Assembly: GCA_001795165.1 (NCBI GenBank)
Contig: MGNS01000137.1
Coordinates: 14,545 to 25,846 of the forward strand
DNA: 11,302 nt
Direction of reading: 5' to 3'
DNA from: Chloroflexi bacterium RBG_16_57_11
Lineage (GTDB): Bacteria > Chloroflexota > Anaerolineae > Anaerolineales > UBA4823
The translations under genes and the position numbers were made by a program. Under the pieces are notes generated by a model. The model was given only the letters and a program-made list of their open reading frames with translations, had not been told where the DNA came from and did no database searches. Numbering within the stretch: position 1 is the stretch's first letter; every line of letters starts with the position of its first letter. Shown here piece by piece: positions 1-5,678 of this stretch.

Positions 1-2
1 AT

Positions 3-743
3 TTTGATCGCACGGCCTCCATCCATAAGCGCGTCTCTGAGATCACCCGCATACCGATGCCGGAAACCATCGCCGTAGATGTCAGCCTTGAAATTTGGCC
101 CTGGCGATATATGATCCGATCCTGCTTACCGGGTACCGAATGGGCTTACCTGCGTAAGCATCTGAGCAAGCCGGAGTTGGCGAAAGCATATTGCCAGATG
201 GGTGAAGCCATCGGTCAAATACATCGCATTGTTTTCACCGGCTTTGGCGAGCTTGATTCTTATGGCCAGGTGGTTAATCCTGATCATCGTTGCGTATCTG
301 CATTGATCAGGCATGCTTCTCAAATCATCCGCAGCCCTCGATTGCTGGAGGTATTTCTTGGTTGCCTGGAGCATCGCGCGGTCTGGTTCGAGGATGTAGT
401 GGAGAGCAGTCTGTGCCACGAAGATCTGCATGGATACAATATTCTTTTCAGCAGGCAGGTGGGAGAATGGCGGCTGGCTGCGATCCTTGATTTTGACAAA
501 GCCTGGGCGGGCCACACAGAGACAGACCTGGCCAGATTGGAGCTGTGGACTGGCATGACCTCGCCGGATTTCTGGGAGGCATATCGTCAATTGAACCATG
601 TGAGTGCGGATTACACCCATCGTCGCCCGATCTACCAGCTATTATGGTGCCTGGAATACGCCCGAACGACATCAAAACACCTGGCAGACACCCGGCGTGT
701 GTGCCAGGAATTGGGGATACCGGTAATTGATGCCTTCGATTGA
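3..743 (+). CDS. APH-family phosphotransferase (aminoglycoside/choline kinase-like), 5' end outside window
   Basis: The frame is open from the left edge, so the gene starts outside the window; the ATG at 57 is internal. The visible part holds the C-lobe of the APH (PF01636) kinase-like fold. The stretch before residue 57 and the following I-P-M-P and L-P-G-T-E-W segments match the end of the N-lobe and the linker of this family. The catalytic loop reads C-H-E-D-L-H-G-Y-N-I-L (about 418-450), with the Asp base and the Asn metal ligand. The metal-binding motif I-L-D-F-D-K-A-W follows at about 484-507. Roughly 50-60 N-terminal residues, including the ATP-binding lysine, should lie upstream. The substrate cannot be told from sequence: the family phosphorylates aminoglycosides, choline, homoserine, sugars and others. 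No resistance-specific motif is recognised, so a housekeeping or unknown small-molecule kinase is as likely as an antibiotic-resistance enzyme. Confidence 0.85.
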   Translation, partial: FDRTASIHKRVSEITRIPMPETIAVDVSLEIWPWRYMIRSCLPGTEWAYLRKHLSKPELAKAYCQMGEAIGQIHRIVFTGFGELDSYGQVVNPDHRCVSALIRHASQIIRSPRLLEVFLGCLEHRAVWFEDVVESSLCHEDLHGYNILFSRQVGEWRLAAILDFDKAWAGHTETDLARLELWTGMTSPDFWEAYRQLNHVSADYTHRRPIYQLLWCLEYARTTSKHLADTRRVCQELGIPVIDAFD

Positions 744-803
744 AATTGCACGAACGAAAAAATGATAAATTGGCATAGAATTTGCAACAAAGTGTGCTAT
801 CAT
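740..803 (+). promoter_or_regulatory. Candidate promoter region of the cNMP-like/TPR gene
   Basis: Two sigma-70-type candidates lie in the 82-nt gap. One is TTGAAA (740-745) with a 17-nt spacer and TGATAA (763-768). The other is an extended -10, TGC-TATCAT (795-803), with no good -35 at the expected distance. Either would place the start of transcription ahead of the TTG at 826 or the ATG at 862. Both are by-eye matches. Confidence 0.35.
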
Positions 804-832
804 GGTGCAACTCATATAACCTGTATTGCACC
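746..832. promoter_or_regulatory. Cluster of TTGCAC/GTGCAA half-sites (candidate operator array)
   Basis: TTGCAC occurs at 746-751, the related TTGCAA at 782-787, GTGCAA at 805-810 and TTGCAC at 826-831. The last two are part of a perfect 7-bp inverted repeat, GGTGCAA (804-810) and TTGCACC (826-832), separated by 15 nt. Site centres are 36, 23 and 21 bp apart, and the last two spacings are close to two helical turns. The array covers the candidate promoters and the possible TTG start codon. It is not a CRP-type TGTGA-N6-TCACA site. The regulator is unknown. Confidence 0.4.
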
Positions 833-2235
833 GCAGCCGCCTTGTCTCGCATTTGAATGCTATGCCGGAACCGACTGCCCCCGATCTGAGCTGCCTGCCG
901 CTTTTCGCCAGCCTTTCGCCTGAAGCGCTTCAACGGATACAAGCGCGCCTGACCTTCTGTCAGATACCCGCAGACCATGAGCTGTTTAAGCTAGGCGAAC
1001 GCGCCGGCCTGTTTGCCATCGTCGAGAGTGGTCTGGTTTGTCTCGAGGGCGCCGATGGTGTGCTACGCACAGTCGAGCCAGGTGGTAGTTTCGGCGAGGC
1101 TATGCTGCGCTATGGTGTCCCAAGCGTTTTTGCTGCCCACACGCTCACTCCTGCCACCCTTTGGGCACTCAGTCATGCCGATTGGGTGTCGCTTAGGGAG
1201 GAGCCACTTCCGGAGAAAAGCGAACTTCCACTTCCACCGGTTAACCAGCAATCCGTCTCTGAGCTAGGTGCCGAAGCGCCTGTTCCTGTTCCGGTTGCCT
1301 CTTCCCAGACGGCAAATTCATCGCCTCATCGGACTCGCCTGGGGAAATGGGCCTTTCTCCTGGGGGCCCTGGTCTTAATTGTTCTCATCGCCGGTCCTCT
1401 GCTGGCAACTTCTGGTAGCGCCTGGCTGGCGTTACGTGCTTTGGACGCCCATCAACCAGATGTAGCCGTTTCTGTGCTGCGGCTGGCGCTGGCTCTCCAG
1501 CCAAATTCAGCCATGTTGAACGATACCTACGGCTACCTGCTCTTTCGCCAGGGCGAATTGCAGCCGGCCCAGATTCAATTCGAGCGCGCTTTATACCTGG
1601 ACCCTGAGCTGGCATCCGCGCTGAACAACCTTGGGGTGACCTTGCTGGCTCAGGGGCAGTCTAAACAGGCCGTCCAGCAGCTGCGCTCAGCCAGTGTGCT
1701 CGACCCGGGAAACGCGATGTTGGTGCAGAACCTCGGGGATGCATATCTGGCCAGCGGTGACCTTGAATCTGCCATGGCCGCCTACCAGAACGCCTTCACC
1801 CTCGACCCAACCTTGCAAACCGCCCGTTCACGTTGGGCGATTCTGGCCCTGGGACATGCTGACCTTGAAGCCGCCCGCCAGGCCTGGCTGGAAGTCATCG
1901 ATGCTAACCCGCAGGATGCTGAGGCACAGCTCGGCTTGGGTGTAATTGCCTGGCGTGAGGGACGCCCTGCGGCAGCCGTTCAGCACCTGCAATCCGCACG
2001 CCAATCCGATCCAGGAAATCCGCTTACACGGCTCTACCTCGGGCTGGCCTGGCAAGCTATCGGCCGTCCGGATAAGGCGGTGCCTGAATATGAGCAAGCT
2101 CTGGCGCTCAGCCAGGATCTGGCTGTGCAGAACCTGTCACGGGAGCATTTGTTGGAGCTTTTCGAGTCATTAGATCACCCCGATCTCCTGCAGGGCGCCG
2201 GCTTGAAAGGAGGTGAGCAGCAGACCGCGCCCTAG
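826..2235 (+). CDS. Membrane protein with N-terminal cyclic-nucleotide-binding-like domain and C-terminal TPR array
   Basis: Residues about 21-125 have the layout of a cNMP-binding (CAP_ED) domain: L-P-L-F-A-S-L-S, then K-L-G-E-R-A, V-E-S-G-L-V and the cassette P-G-G-S-F-G-E. The family's phosphate-binding Arg-Ser/Thr-Ala is replaced by P-S-V-F-A-A, so nucleotide binding may be lost. A Pro-rich linker (about 126-170) and one transmembrane helix (about 174-195) follow. The basic residues just before the helix suggest N-in/C-out topology, which puts the TPRs outside the membrane. About six to seven TPR units run from about 205 to 432, each with the A-x-x-x-x-x-x-A-L-x-L-x-P pattern. The longest frame starts at TTG 826. 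An ATG at 862 (codon 13, M-P-E-P-T) just before the domain is a good alternative, and neither has a clear Shine-Dalgarno. TPR arrays are protein-protein scaffolds. The sortase module downstream suggests a surface or envelope role, which is inference. Confidence 0.8.
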   Translation: MHRSRLVSHLNAMPEPTAPDLSCLPLFASLSPEALQRIQARLTFCQIPADHELFKLGERAGLFAIVESGLVCLEGADGVLRTVEPGGSFGEAMLRYGVPSVFAAHTLTPATLWALSHADWVSLREEPLPEKSELPLPPVNQQSVSELGAEAPVPVPVASSQTANSSPHRTRLGKWAFLLGALVLIVLIAGPLLATSGSAWLALRALDAHQPDVAVSVLRLALALQPNSAMLNDTYGYLLFRQGELQPAQIQFERALYLDPELASALNNLGVTLLAQGQSKQAVQQLRSASVLDPGNAMLVQNLGDAYLASGDLESAMAAYQNAFTLDPTLQTARSRWAILALGHADLEAARQAWLEVIDANPQDAEAQLGLGVIAWREGRPAAAVQHLQSARQSDPGNPLTRLYLGLAWQAIGRPDKAVPEYEQALALSQDLAVQNLSREHLLELFESLDHPDLLQGAGLKGGEQQTAP

Positions 2236-2346
2236 TTCAAACGCGGCGAGCTTTTCGAATGATTACTTGATCCACAACGATTTGCAGTAAGGTTGTTATC
2301 GGCTTGCCGGTCGGGGTGACCTCACCAGTGGCGCCGCCGATCACGG

Positions 2347-2370
2347 CATAATATCCAAATTGTGAGGAGG
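2347..2370 (+). promoter_or_regulatory. Ribosome binding site, with a tentative -10, of the small sorted protein
   Basis: GAGGAGG at 2364-2370 lies 10 nt before the ATG at 2381 but only 1 nt before the ATG at 2372. It therefore decides for 2381. A CATAAT at 2347-2352 could be a -10, but no convincing -35 is present at 16-18 nt, so the promoter part is weak. The gap 2236-2346 upstream holds only short dyads (for example GGTGA-CC-TCACC at 2315-2326) and no gene. Confidence 0.6.
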
Positions 2371-2380
2371 AATGTTACAC

Positions 2381-2806
2381 ATGAAAGCTCGTATTCCATT
2401 AATTCTGCTGGTCGTCTTTGCGCTGTTGGTGGTGCCAATGTTCAACACCCACGCGCAGACTGGCCCCTGGTACTACTGCAGCGCCACCCGCACCTCTGGC
2501 GGCTCTGGCACCTATTATGATCCATGGGCATGCAGCAACAGCACACAACAGAACACCGTGACCGATACCATTTGCCGCCTGGGCGGCGGCACGTTATACC
2601 GGATCTACACCGGGTATTACGTGATCTACTATGTCAACTACTCTCCCAATGGCTGCACCGTCGTTCAGGATGGGGAGTACACAGGCTATCCACCCAACAC
2701 TGGACCGGATATCCCACTACCGCTGATCATCGGCGGTGTAGTCGCGGTCGGTTTGTTGTTTGTAGCTGCCGGTTTGGTGCTGCGTCGAAAAACTGTCTCG
2801 GCGTAG
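2381..2806 (+). CDS. Small secreted four-Cys, Tyr-rich protein with C-terminal sortase-type sorting signal
   Basis: The protein is 141 residues from the ATG at 2381, chosen because the GAGGAGG site fits it and because it starts a classical signal peptide (K-A-R, then a hydrophobic core at 5-20, with likely cleavage after the T-H-A near residue 25). The mature part of about 80 residues is rich in Tyr (13), Gly, Ser and Thr and has four cysteines (33, 51, 65, 92), probably two disulfides outside the cell. The tail has the three parts of a cell-wall sorting signal: P-P-N-T-G at 104-108, a hydrophobic stretch at about 112-134, and R-R-K at 135-137 four residues before the end. The first motif position is Pro instead of the usual Leu. 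The next gene, 19 nt downstream, is a sortase, which strongly supports a substrate/enzyme pair. The mature domain is not one I recognise. A plain C-terminal membrane anchor is the alternative. Confidence 0.75.
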   Translation: MKARIPLILLVVFALLVVPMFNTHAQTGPWYYCSATRTSGGSGTYYDPWACSNSTQQNTVTDTICRLGGGTLYRIYTGYYVIYYVNYSPNGCTVVQDGEYTGYPPNTGPDIPLPLIIGGVVAVGLLFVAAGLVLRRKTVSA

Positions 2807-2825
2807 CGATACATCGGATAATTTT

Positions 2826-3812
2826 ATGGCGACACGATCCGGGGTTTGGCGAGCTTGTTTGAGCGATCTGCTGCTGGCCACCGGCCTGCTGATGCTGGTC
2901 GGCGGAGCTCTCATGTGGGCGAGAAGCGCGCTGGCTGCCCAAGAGGTGGCTAACCGTCGTTTTTTAGTTGCCAGTGTCCCACTGGCTATGCCCCTGCCCG
3001 AACGAGCGAGCTTCACGATGCTGATCGCAGGCTTGCCCTCGCCACCCCCGGAGTCGCCAAAGGTGCAACCGTCGCTTGAGGAACAGGCGCCATATGAAAA
3101 TATTGTGGTGTCGGAGGATCTGGTGACGCCTGTGGCGAATTCGTTGGCTTCGCCAACTCCCATTGCCTCAGAAGTACCTAAGACTGCCACACCTGTCCCG
3201 ACCACACCGGTCTCAGGCGAATCTACGATCGCAACCCCAACCGGCCCCGCCGCAACGCCCGAGACGACACTGGCAGCCCCTGCGGATCAACCGCCAACAG
3301 AAAGTGTCCTGGTGGAGTCCAATCCGATTATTCGTATCGAAATCCCGGCTCTCAAGATAAAACGTGCGGTTGTCACGGTTGGATTGCGTGCAAATAGCTC
3401 CGGAAGAATGGACTGGGATACAGACGCGATCTTTGCGACCAACAATCGACAGGATCTGGTTGGCCACCTGGTTGGCTCTGCCTATCCAGGGCAAGGTGGC
3501 AATATCATCCTGATCGGGCATAACTACAACCAGGTAGATTATGGTTGGGAAGGGGTGTTCGTCAATATCAAAAGCCTGCAGCCGGGCGATCGAATTGTCA
3601 TCCGGGGCCAGGATGGGCGTGAATACGCTTACCTTGTCCAGCTAGTGAAGAAAGTCCCCTGGCGCTCGAAGAATGGCAAAGAGCTGGAAAAGCACTTGAA
3701 TTATCTTGGCCCTTCGCCAACAGAGCGCCTGACTCTGGTCACTTGTGGTGGAGCAAACATCTGGCCCTTCCCGGCTCGCGTGTATGTCGTCGCTGTGCCA
3801 GAAGGCAAATGA
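2826..3812 (+). CDS. Membrane-anchored sortase
   Basis: This is a 328-residue sortase, a transpeptidase that cuts a sorting motif between Thr and Gly and attaches the protein to the cell wall or to another surface protein. An N-terminal transmembrane helix (about 13-37) is followed by a Pro/Thr/Ser-rich linker (about 70-165) that could span the wall, then the catalytic domain (about 166-326). The triad is visible: His232 in L-I-G-H-N-Y, Cys307 in T-L-V-T-C-G-G and Arg318 in P-A-R-V-Y-V-V-A. The strand sequence I-R-I-E-I-P-A-L-K-I before it is typical of the fold. The linker is long for a sortase. The sub-class (C/D/E/F-like) cannot be set by eye. It lies 19 nt after the gene for its likely substrate, probably in one transcript. 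The ATG at 2826 has only a weak GGA upstream, but it starts the basic/hydrophobic anchor directly, so no other start fits better. Confidence 0.93.
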   Translation: MATRSGVWRACLSDLLLATGLLMLVGGALMWARSALAAQEVANRRFLVASVPLAMPLPERASFTMLIAGLPSPPPESPKVQPSLEEQAPYENIVVSEDLVTPVANSLASPTPIASEVPKTATPVPTTPVSGESTIATPTGPAATPETTLAAPADQPPTESVLVESNPIIRIEIPALKIKRAVVTVGLRANSSGRMDWDTDAIFATNNRQDLVGHLVGSAYPGQGGNIILIGHNYNQVDYGWEGVFVNIKSLQPGDRIVIRGQDGREYAYLVQLVKKVPWRSKNGKELEKHLNYLGPSPTERLTLVTCGGANIWPFPARVYVVAVPEGK

Positions 3813-3839
3813 CACCTAGATTTGAGGTAAAATGGTTTC

Positions 3840-3847
3840 GGAGGAGG
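3840..3847 (+). promoter_or_regulatory. Ribosome binding site deciding the start of the DUF1232-like gene
   Basis: GGAGGAGG at 3840-3847 lies 5 nt before the ATG at 3853. An earlier in-frame ATG at 3832 would have this site inside its coding sequence and no site of its own, so 3853 is the better start. Confidence 0.75.
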
Positions 3848-3852
3848 CAGTC

Positions 3853-4146
3853 ATGGAAGATCCGAACCAGCTCACCCCACCCTCAACAACCTCAACGGAC
3901 GGCGATACGGAAAACCGGTTACGGTTTTTCACCACGCCGCTTTCTCAGCGTGGCTGGCCTACCTGGCTGATCTATGCCCTGGCAGTCCTGGGGTTGATCT
4001 ATGTCCTCAACCCGACCCTGGGAATCCTTGAGTTCATCCCCGATAACCTGCCCCTGGTTGGCAACCTGGATGAAGGCGCTGCATTTTTGTTGATGTGGTT
4101 TGGCATCCTGGAATACCTGCAGAGGAAAAAGCCTCCCTCCCCCTGA
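3853..4146 (+). CDS. Small DUF1232/YkvA-like membrane protein
   Basis: The protein is 97 residues from the ATG at 3853. The first ~35 residues are polar and rich in Thr, Pro, Asp and Glu. A hydrophobic segment (W-L-I-Y-A-L-A-V-L-G-L-I-Y-V-L) follows. The signature N-P-T-L-G-I-L-E-F-I-P-D-N-L-P-L-V-G-N-L-D-E resembles the (S/N)P-x-D-x-I-P-D-x-I-P-x-x-G-x-x-D-D/E core of DUF1232. A second hydrophobic helix and the basic end R-K-K finish it. The function of the family is not established. It lies 40 nt after the sortase and is probably cotranscribed. It ends 12 nt from the stop of the convergent patatin gene, and no terminator hairpin is visible between them. Confidence 0.7.
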   Translation: MEDPNQLTPPSTTSTDGDTENRLRFFTTPLSQRGWPTWLIYALAVLGLIYVLNPTLGILEFIPDNLPLVGNLDEGAAFLLMWFGILEYLQRKKPPSP

Positions 4147-4158
4147 TCCGCTCAATTC

Positions 4159-5034
4159 TTAATTCGCCGCCGCAATCTTTTCGTCCTGGGCGATCAACCG
4201 CCTGATCTCCGGCAGTGCAGCCTGCGCTGCGCATTCGCCGGCCTCGATCACCTCGTGCGCCAGCTCGAAACCGGTCAACAGGCTCACCTGGTTGGAAATC
4301 TCCGGACGCAGCACCAGATCGGGCGGATTGAGCCGCAGGCAATACTCGGTCATCTCGGAGATCATGATCAGGAAAGTGTTCATTACCTCTTGCATCGCCG
4401 GTGGCAGATAAGCGGTCTTCGGGGCCAGTACGATCGGCGCCTGCCCGGGTTGATTGCGGGGAAAGTCCGGCATGACATCCACTGCTATGATCTTCTTCAT
4501 CCCTGCCTGAGTAACCACGTCAACCGGCACATTATTCAGGATGCCGCCGTCCACCAGCAACAATTCCCCGCGCGGCACTGGCTCGAACACTCCGGGCACC
4601 GACATCGTCGCCCGGATGGCATCGACAACTTTTCCGTCGCGCAACACGACCTCCCGTCCGGTACGAATATCGACCGCCATCAATGCCAACGGAATCTTCA
4701 ATTCTGCAAAGGTCAATTCTTCGCCCAACAGGCTGCCGAGCTGCCGGTACAGGCGGGTGCCTTTTAGCAAGCCCCTCCCGGTGAGCTTGAAATCCAGCAG
4801 GCGGAGCTGCTCCATCCGCTTTCGGATTTGCAACGCCACCTCGGTGATCGAATCCAGCGGGACACCGGCGGCATAAGCCGAGCCAATAATGCCGCCCATG
4901 CTGGTCCCGGCGATAAAATGCACCGGGATGTTTTCGCGCTCGAAAACCTTAAGCACGCCAATGTGCGCCAGGCCGCGGGCGCCGCCGCCGCCCAGCGCCA
5001 GGCCGAGGGTGGGTTTATTCAGCACTGGGTCCAT
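4159..5034 (-). CDS. Patatin-like phospholipase (RssA/NTE-type)
   Basis: This is a 291-residue serine lipid acyl hydrolase of the patatin family (PF01734), about the usual length for bacterial RssA-type proteins. Visible elements in order: the oxyanion loop G-G-G-G-A-R-G (15-21), the nucleophile elbow G-T-S-M-G (43-47, Ser45), and the catalytic Asp in V-D-G-G-I-L-N-N-V-P (Asp162). These form the Ser-Asp dyad. There is no signal peptide or membrane helix, so it is likely cytoplasmic or peripheral to the membrane. The lipid substrate is not known. The ATG at 5034 has no Shine-Dalgarno, and a strong promoter ends 7 nt before it, so the mRNA is probably leaderless. No better start exists, because the oxyanion loop begins at residue 15. 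It follows cobU on the same strand but has its own promoter, so a link with the cobalamin operon is not implied. Confidence 0.92.
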   Translation of the reverse strand: MDPVLNKPTLGLALGGGGARGLAHIGVLKVFERENIPVHFIAGTSMGGIIGSAYAAGVPLDSITEVALQIRKRMEQLRLLDFKLTGRGLLKGTRLYRQLGSLLGEELTFAELKIPLALMAVDIRTGREVVLRDGKVVDAIRATMSVPGVFEPVPRGELLLVDGGILNNVPVDVVTQAGMKKIIAVDVMPDFPRNQPGQAPIVLAPKTAYLPPAMQEVMNTFLIMISEMTEYCLRLNPPDLVLRPEISNQVSLLTGFELAHEVIEAGECAAQAALPEIRRLIAQDEKIAAAN

Positions 5035-5041
5035 GATCTGG

Positions 5042-5071
5042 ATTATAAAGGTATATGACGCTGCGCGTCAA
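5042..5071 (-). promoter_or_regulatory. Near-consensus housekeeping promoter of the patatin gene
   Basis: Read on the minus strand, TTGACG (5071-5066) is followed by an 18-nt spacer and a perfect TATAAT (5047-5042). The -10 ends 7 nt before the ATG at 5034, so the predicted transcription start falls on or next to the A of the start codon. Confidence 0.8.
5056..5070. promoter_or_regulatory. Perfect dyad TGACGC-TGC-GCGTCA inside the patatin promoter
   Basis: A 6-bp perfect inverted repeat with a 3-nt centre overlaps the -35 box and fills part of the spacer. This is the classical position of a repressor operator, or of an activator that twists the spacer as MerR proteins do. In the cobU transcript the same sequence could fold into a short GC-rich hairpin 48 nt after the cobU stop. 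No U-run follows, so it is a poor terminator. Confidence 0.45.
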
Positions 5072-5105
5072 TGTATTCACTTCGTCAGAAAATTCTCACA
5101 CCGAA

Positions 5106-5678
5106 CTATACGACTCCTTGGTCAGGATCCGCTTCTAATCTCATGGGGATCCCGGCGATCATGAAAACCACTTTTCCGGCGACGCTCACCACTCGTTGGT
5201 TGGCCCACCCCAGCAGATCGCGGTAGATGCGCCCGAGCGGGTAGGGCGGCACCAGCCCCAGCCCGACCTCGTTCGAGACTACAATCCACTCAGCCGGGCT
5301 GGATCGGATCGCCATGAGCAGTTCATCGATCTCGCTTTCCACCTTTGCAGTTGCCACCGCCTCATCGGGTTGGTCCACATCCGGAGCGGCTTCGAGTAGT
5401 CGATTGGCGACTAGAAGTGTCAGGCAATCCAGCAGGATCACCTCCGCCTGTAGCGGATTATCCAATAGCACACGCCCAACGCCAATCGGGATTTCGTAGG
5501 TTTTCCAGGAATCGGGCCGCTTTTGCCGGTGGATGGCAATGCGCGCCTGCATCTCTGCGTCCAGCGCCTGGGCTGTGGCGATATAGGCTACCCGACCACT
5601 ATTTCGGACGGCAAGCTTCTCAGCGTAGGTTGATTTCCCGCTGCGCGCCCCTCCCAAGATCAAGGTCAGCTTCCCCAT
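5106..5678 (-). CDS. cobU: Adenosylcobinamide kinase / adenosylcobinamide-phosphate guanylyltransferase
   Basis: This is a 190-residue bifunctional CobU (CobP), close to the usual ~180. It phosphorylates adenosylcobinamide and then transfers GMP to give adenosylcobinamide-GDP, the lower-ligand acceptor for CobS. Visible: P-loop G-G-A-R-S-G-K-S (9-16), the guanylylated-histidine region I-H-R-Q-K-R-P-D-S-W-K-T (His50), Walker B-like V-I-L-L-D-C-L-T-L-L (80-89) and V-S-N-E-V-G (134-139). It starts at the ATG at 5678, preceded by GGAG at a suitable distance, and overlaps the end of the cobQ remnant by 13 nt. It is the last gene of the operon. Confidence 0.96.
   Translation of the reverse strand: MGKLTLILGGARSGKSTYAEKLAVRNSGRVAYIATAQALDAEMQARIAIHRQKRPDSWKTYEIPIGVGRVLLDNPLQAEVILLDCLTLLVANRLLEAAPDVDQPDEAVATAKVESEIDELLMAIRSSPAEWIVVSNEVGLGLVPPYPLGRIYRDLLGWANQRVVSVAGKVVFMIAGIPMRLEADPDQGVV

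Noticed and set aside
804..832. 5'-UTR hairpin hiding the TTG start (GGTGCAA with TTGCACC)
   Set aside because: If transcription starts from the extended -10 at 798-803, the left arm lies at or before the start site and would not be in the RNA. A DNA operator explains the repeat better. It remains possible only with the upstream promoter at 740-768.
448..978. Antisense open frame of 176 codons across the end of the phosphotransferase gene and the start of the TPR gene
   Set aside because: It lies opposite two genes with clear family motifs and crosses the promoter gap. Its translation is low-complexity Arg/Pro/Ser-rich with no recognisable domain and no ribosome binding site.
2300..2326. Rho-independent terminator after the TPR gene (CGGC-TT-GCCG and GGTGA-CC-TCACC)
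   Set aside because: The stems are only 4-5 bp with 2-nt loops, too tight to form, and no T-run follows.
4147..4158. Bidirectional terminator between the convergent DUF1232-like and patatin genes
   Set aside because: The gap is only 12 nt and no hairpin with a T-run is visible in or around it.
4255..4767. Plus-strand open frame of 170 codons opposite the patatin gene
   Set aside because: It is a shadow of the patatin coding sequence. The His/Gln-rich translation has no family features, while the minus strand carries the full catalytic motifs.
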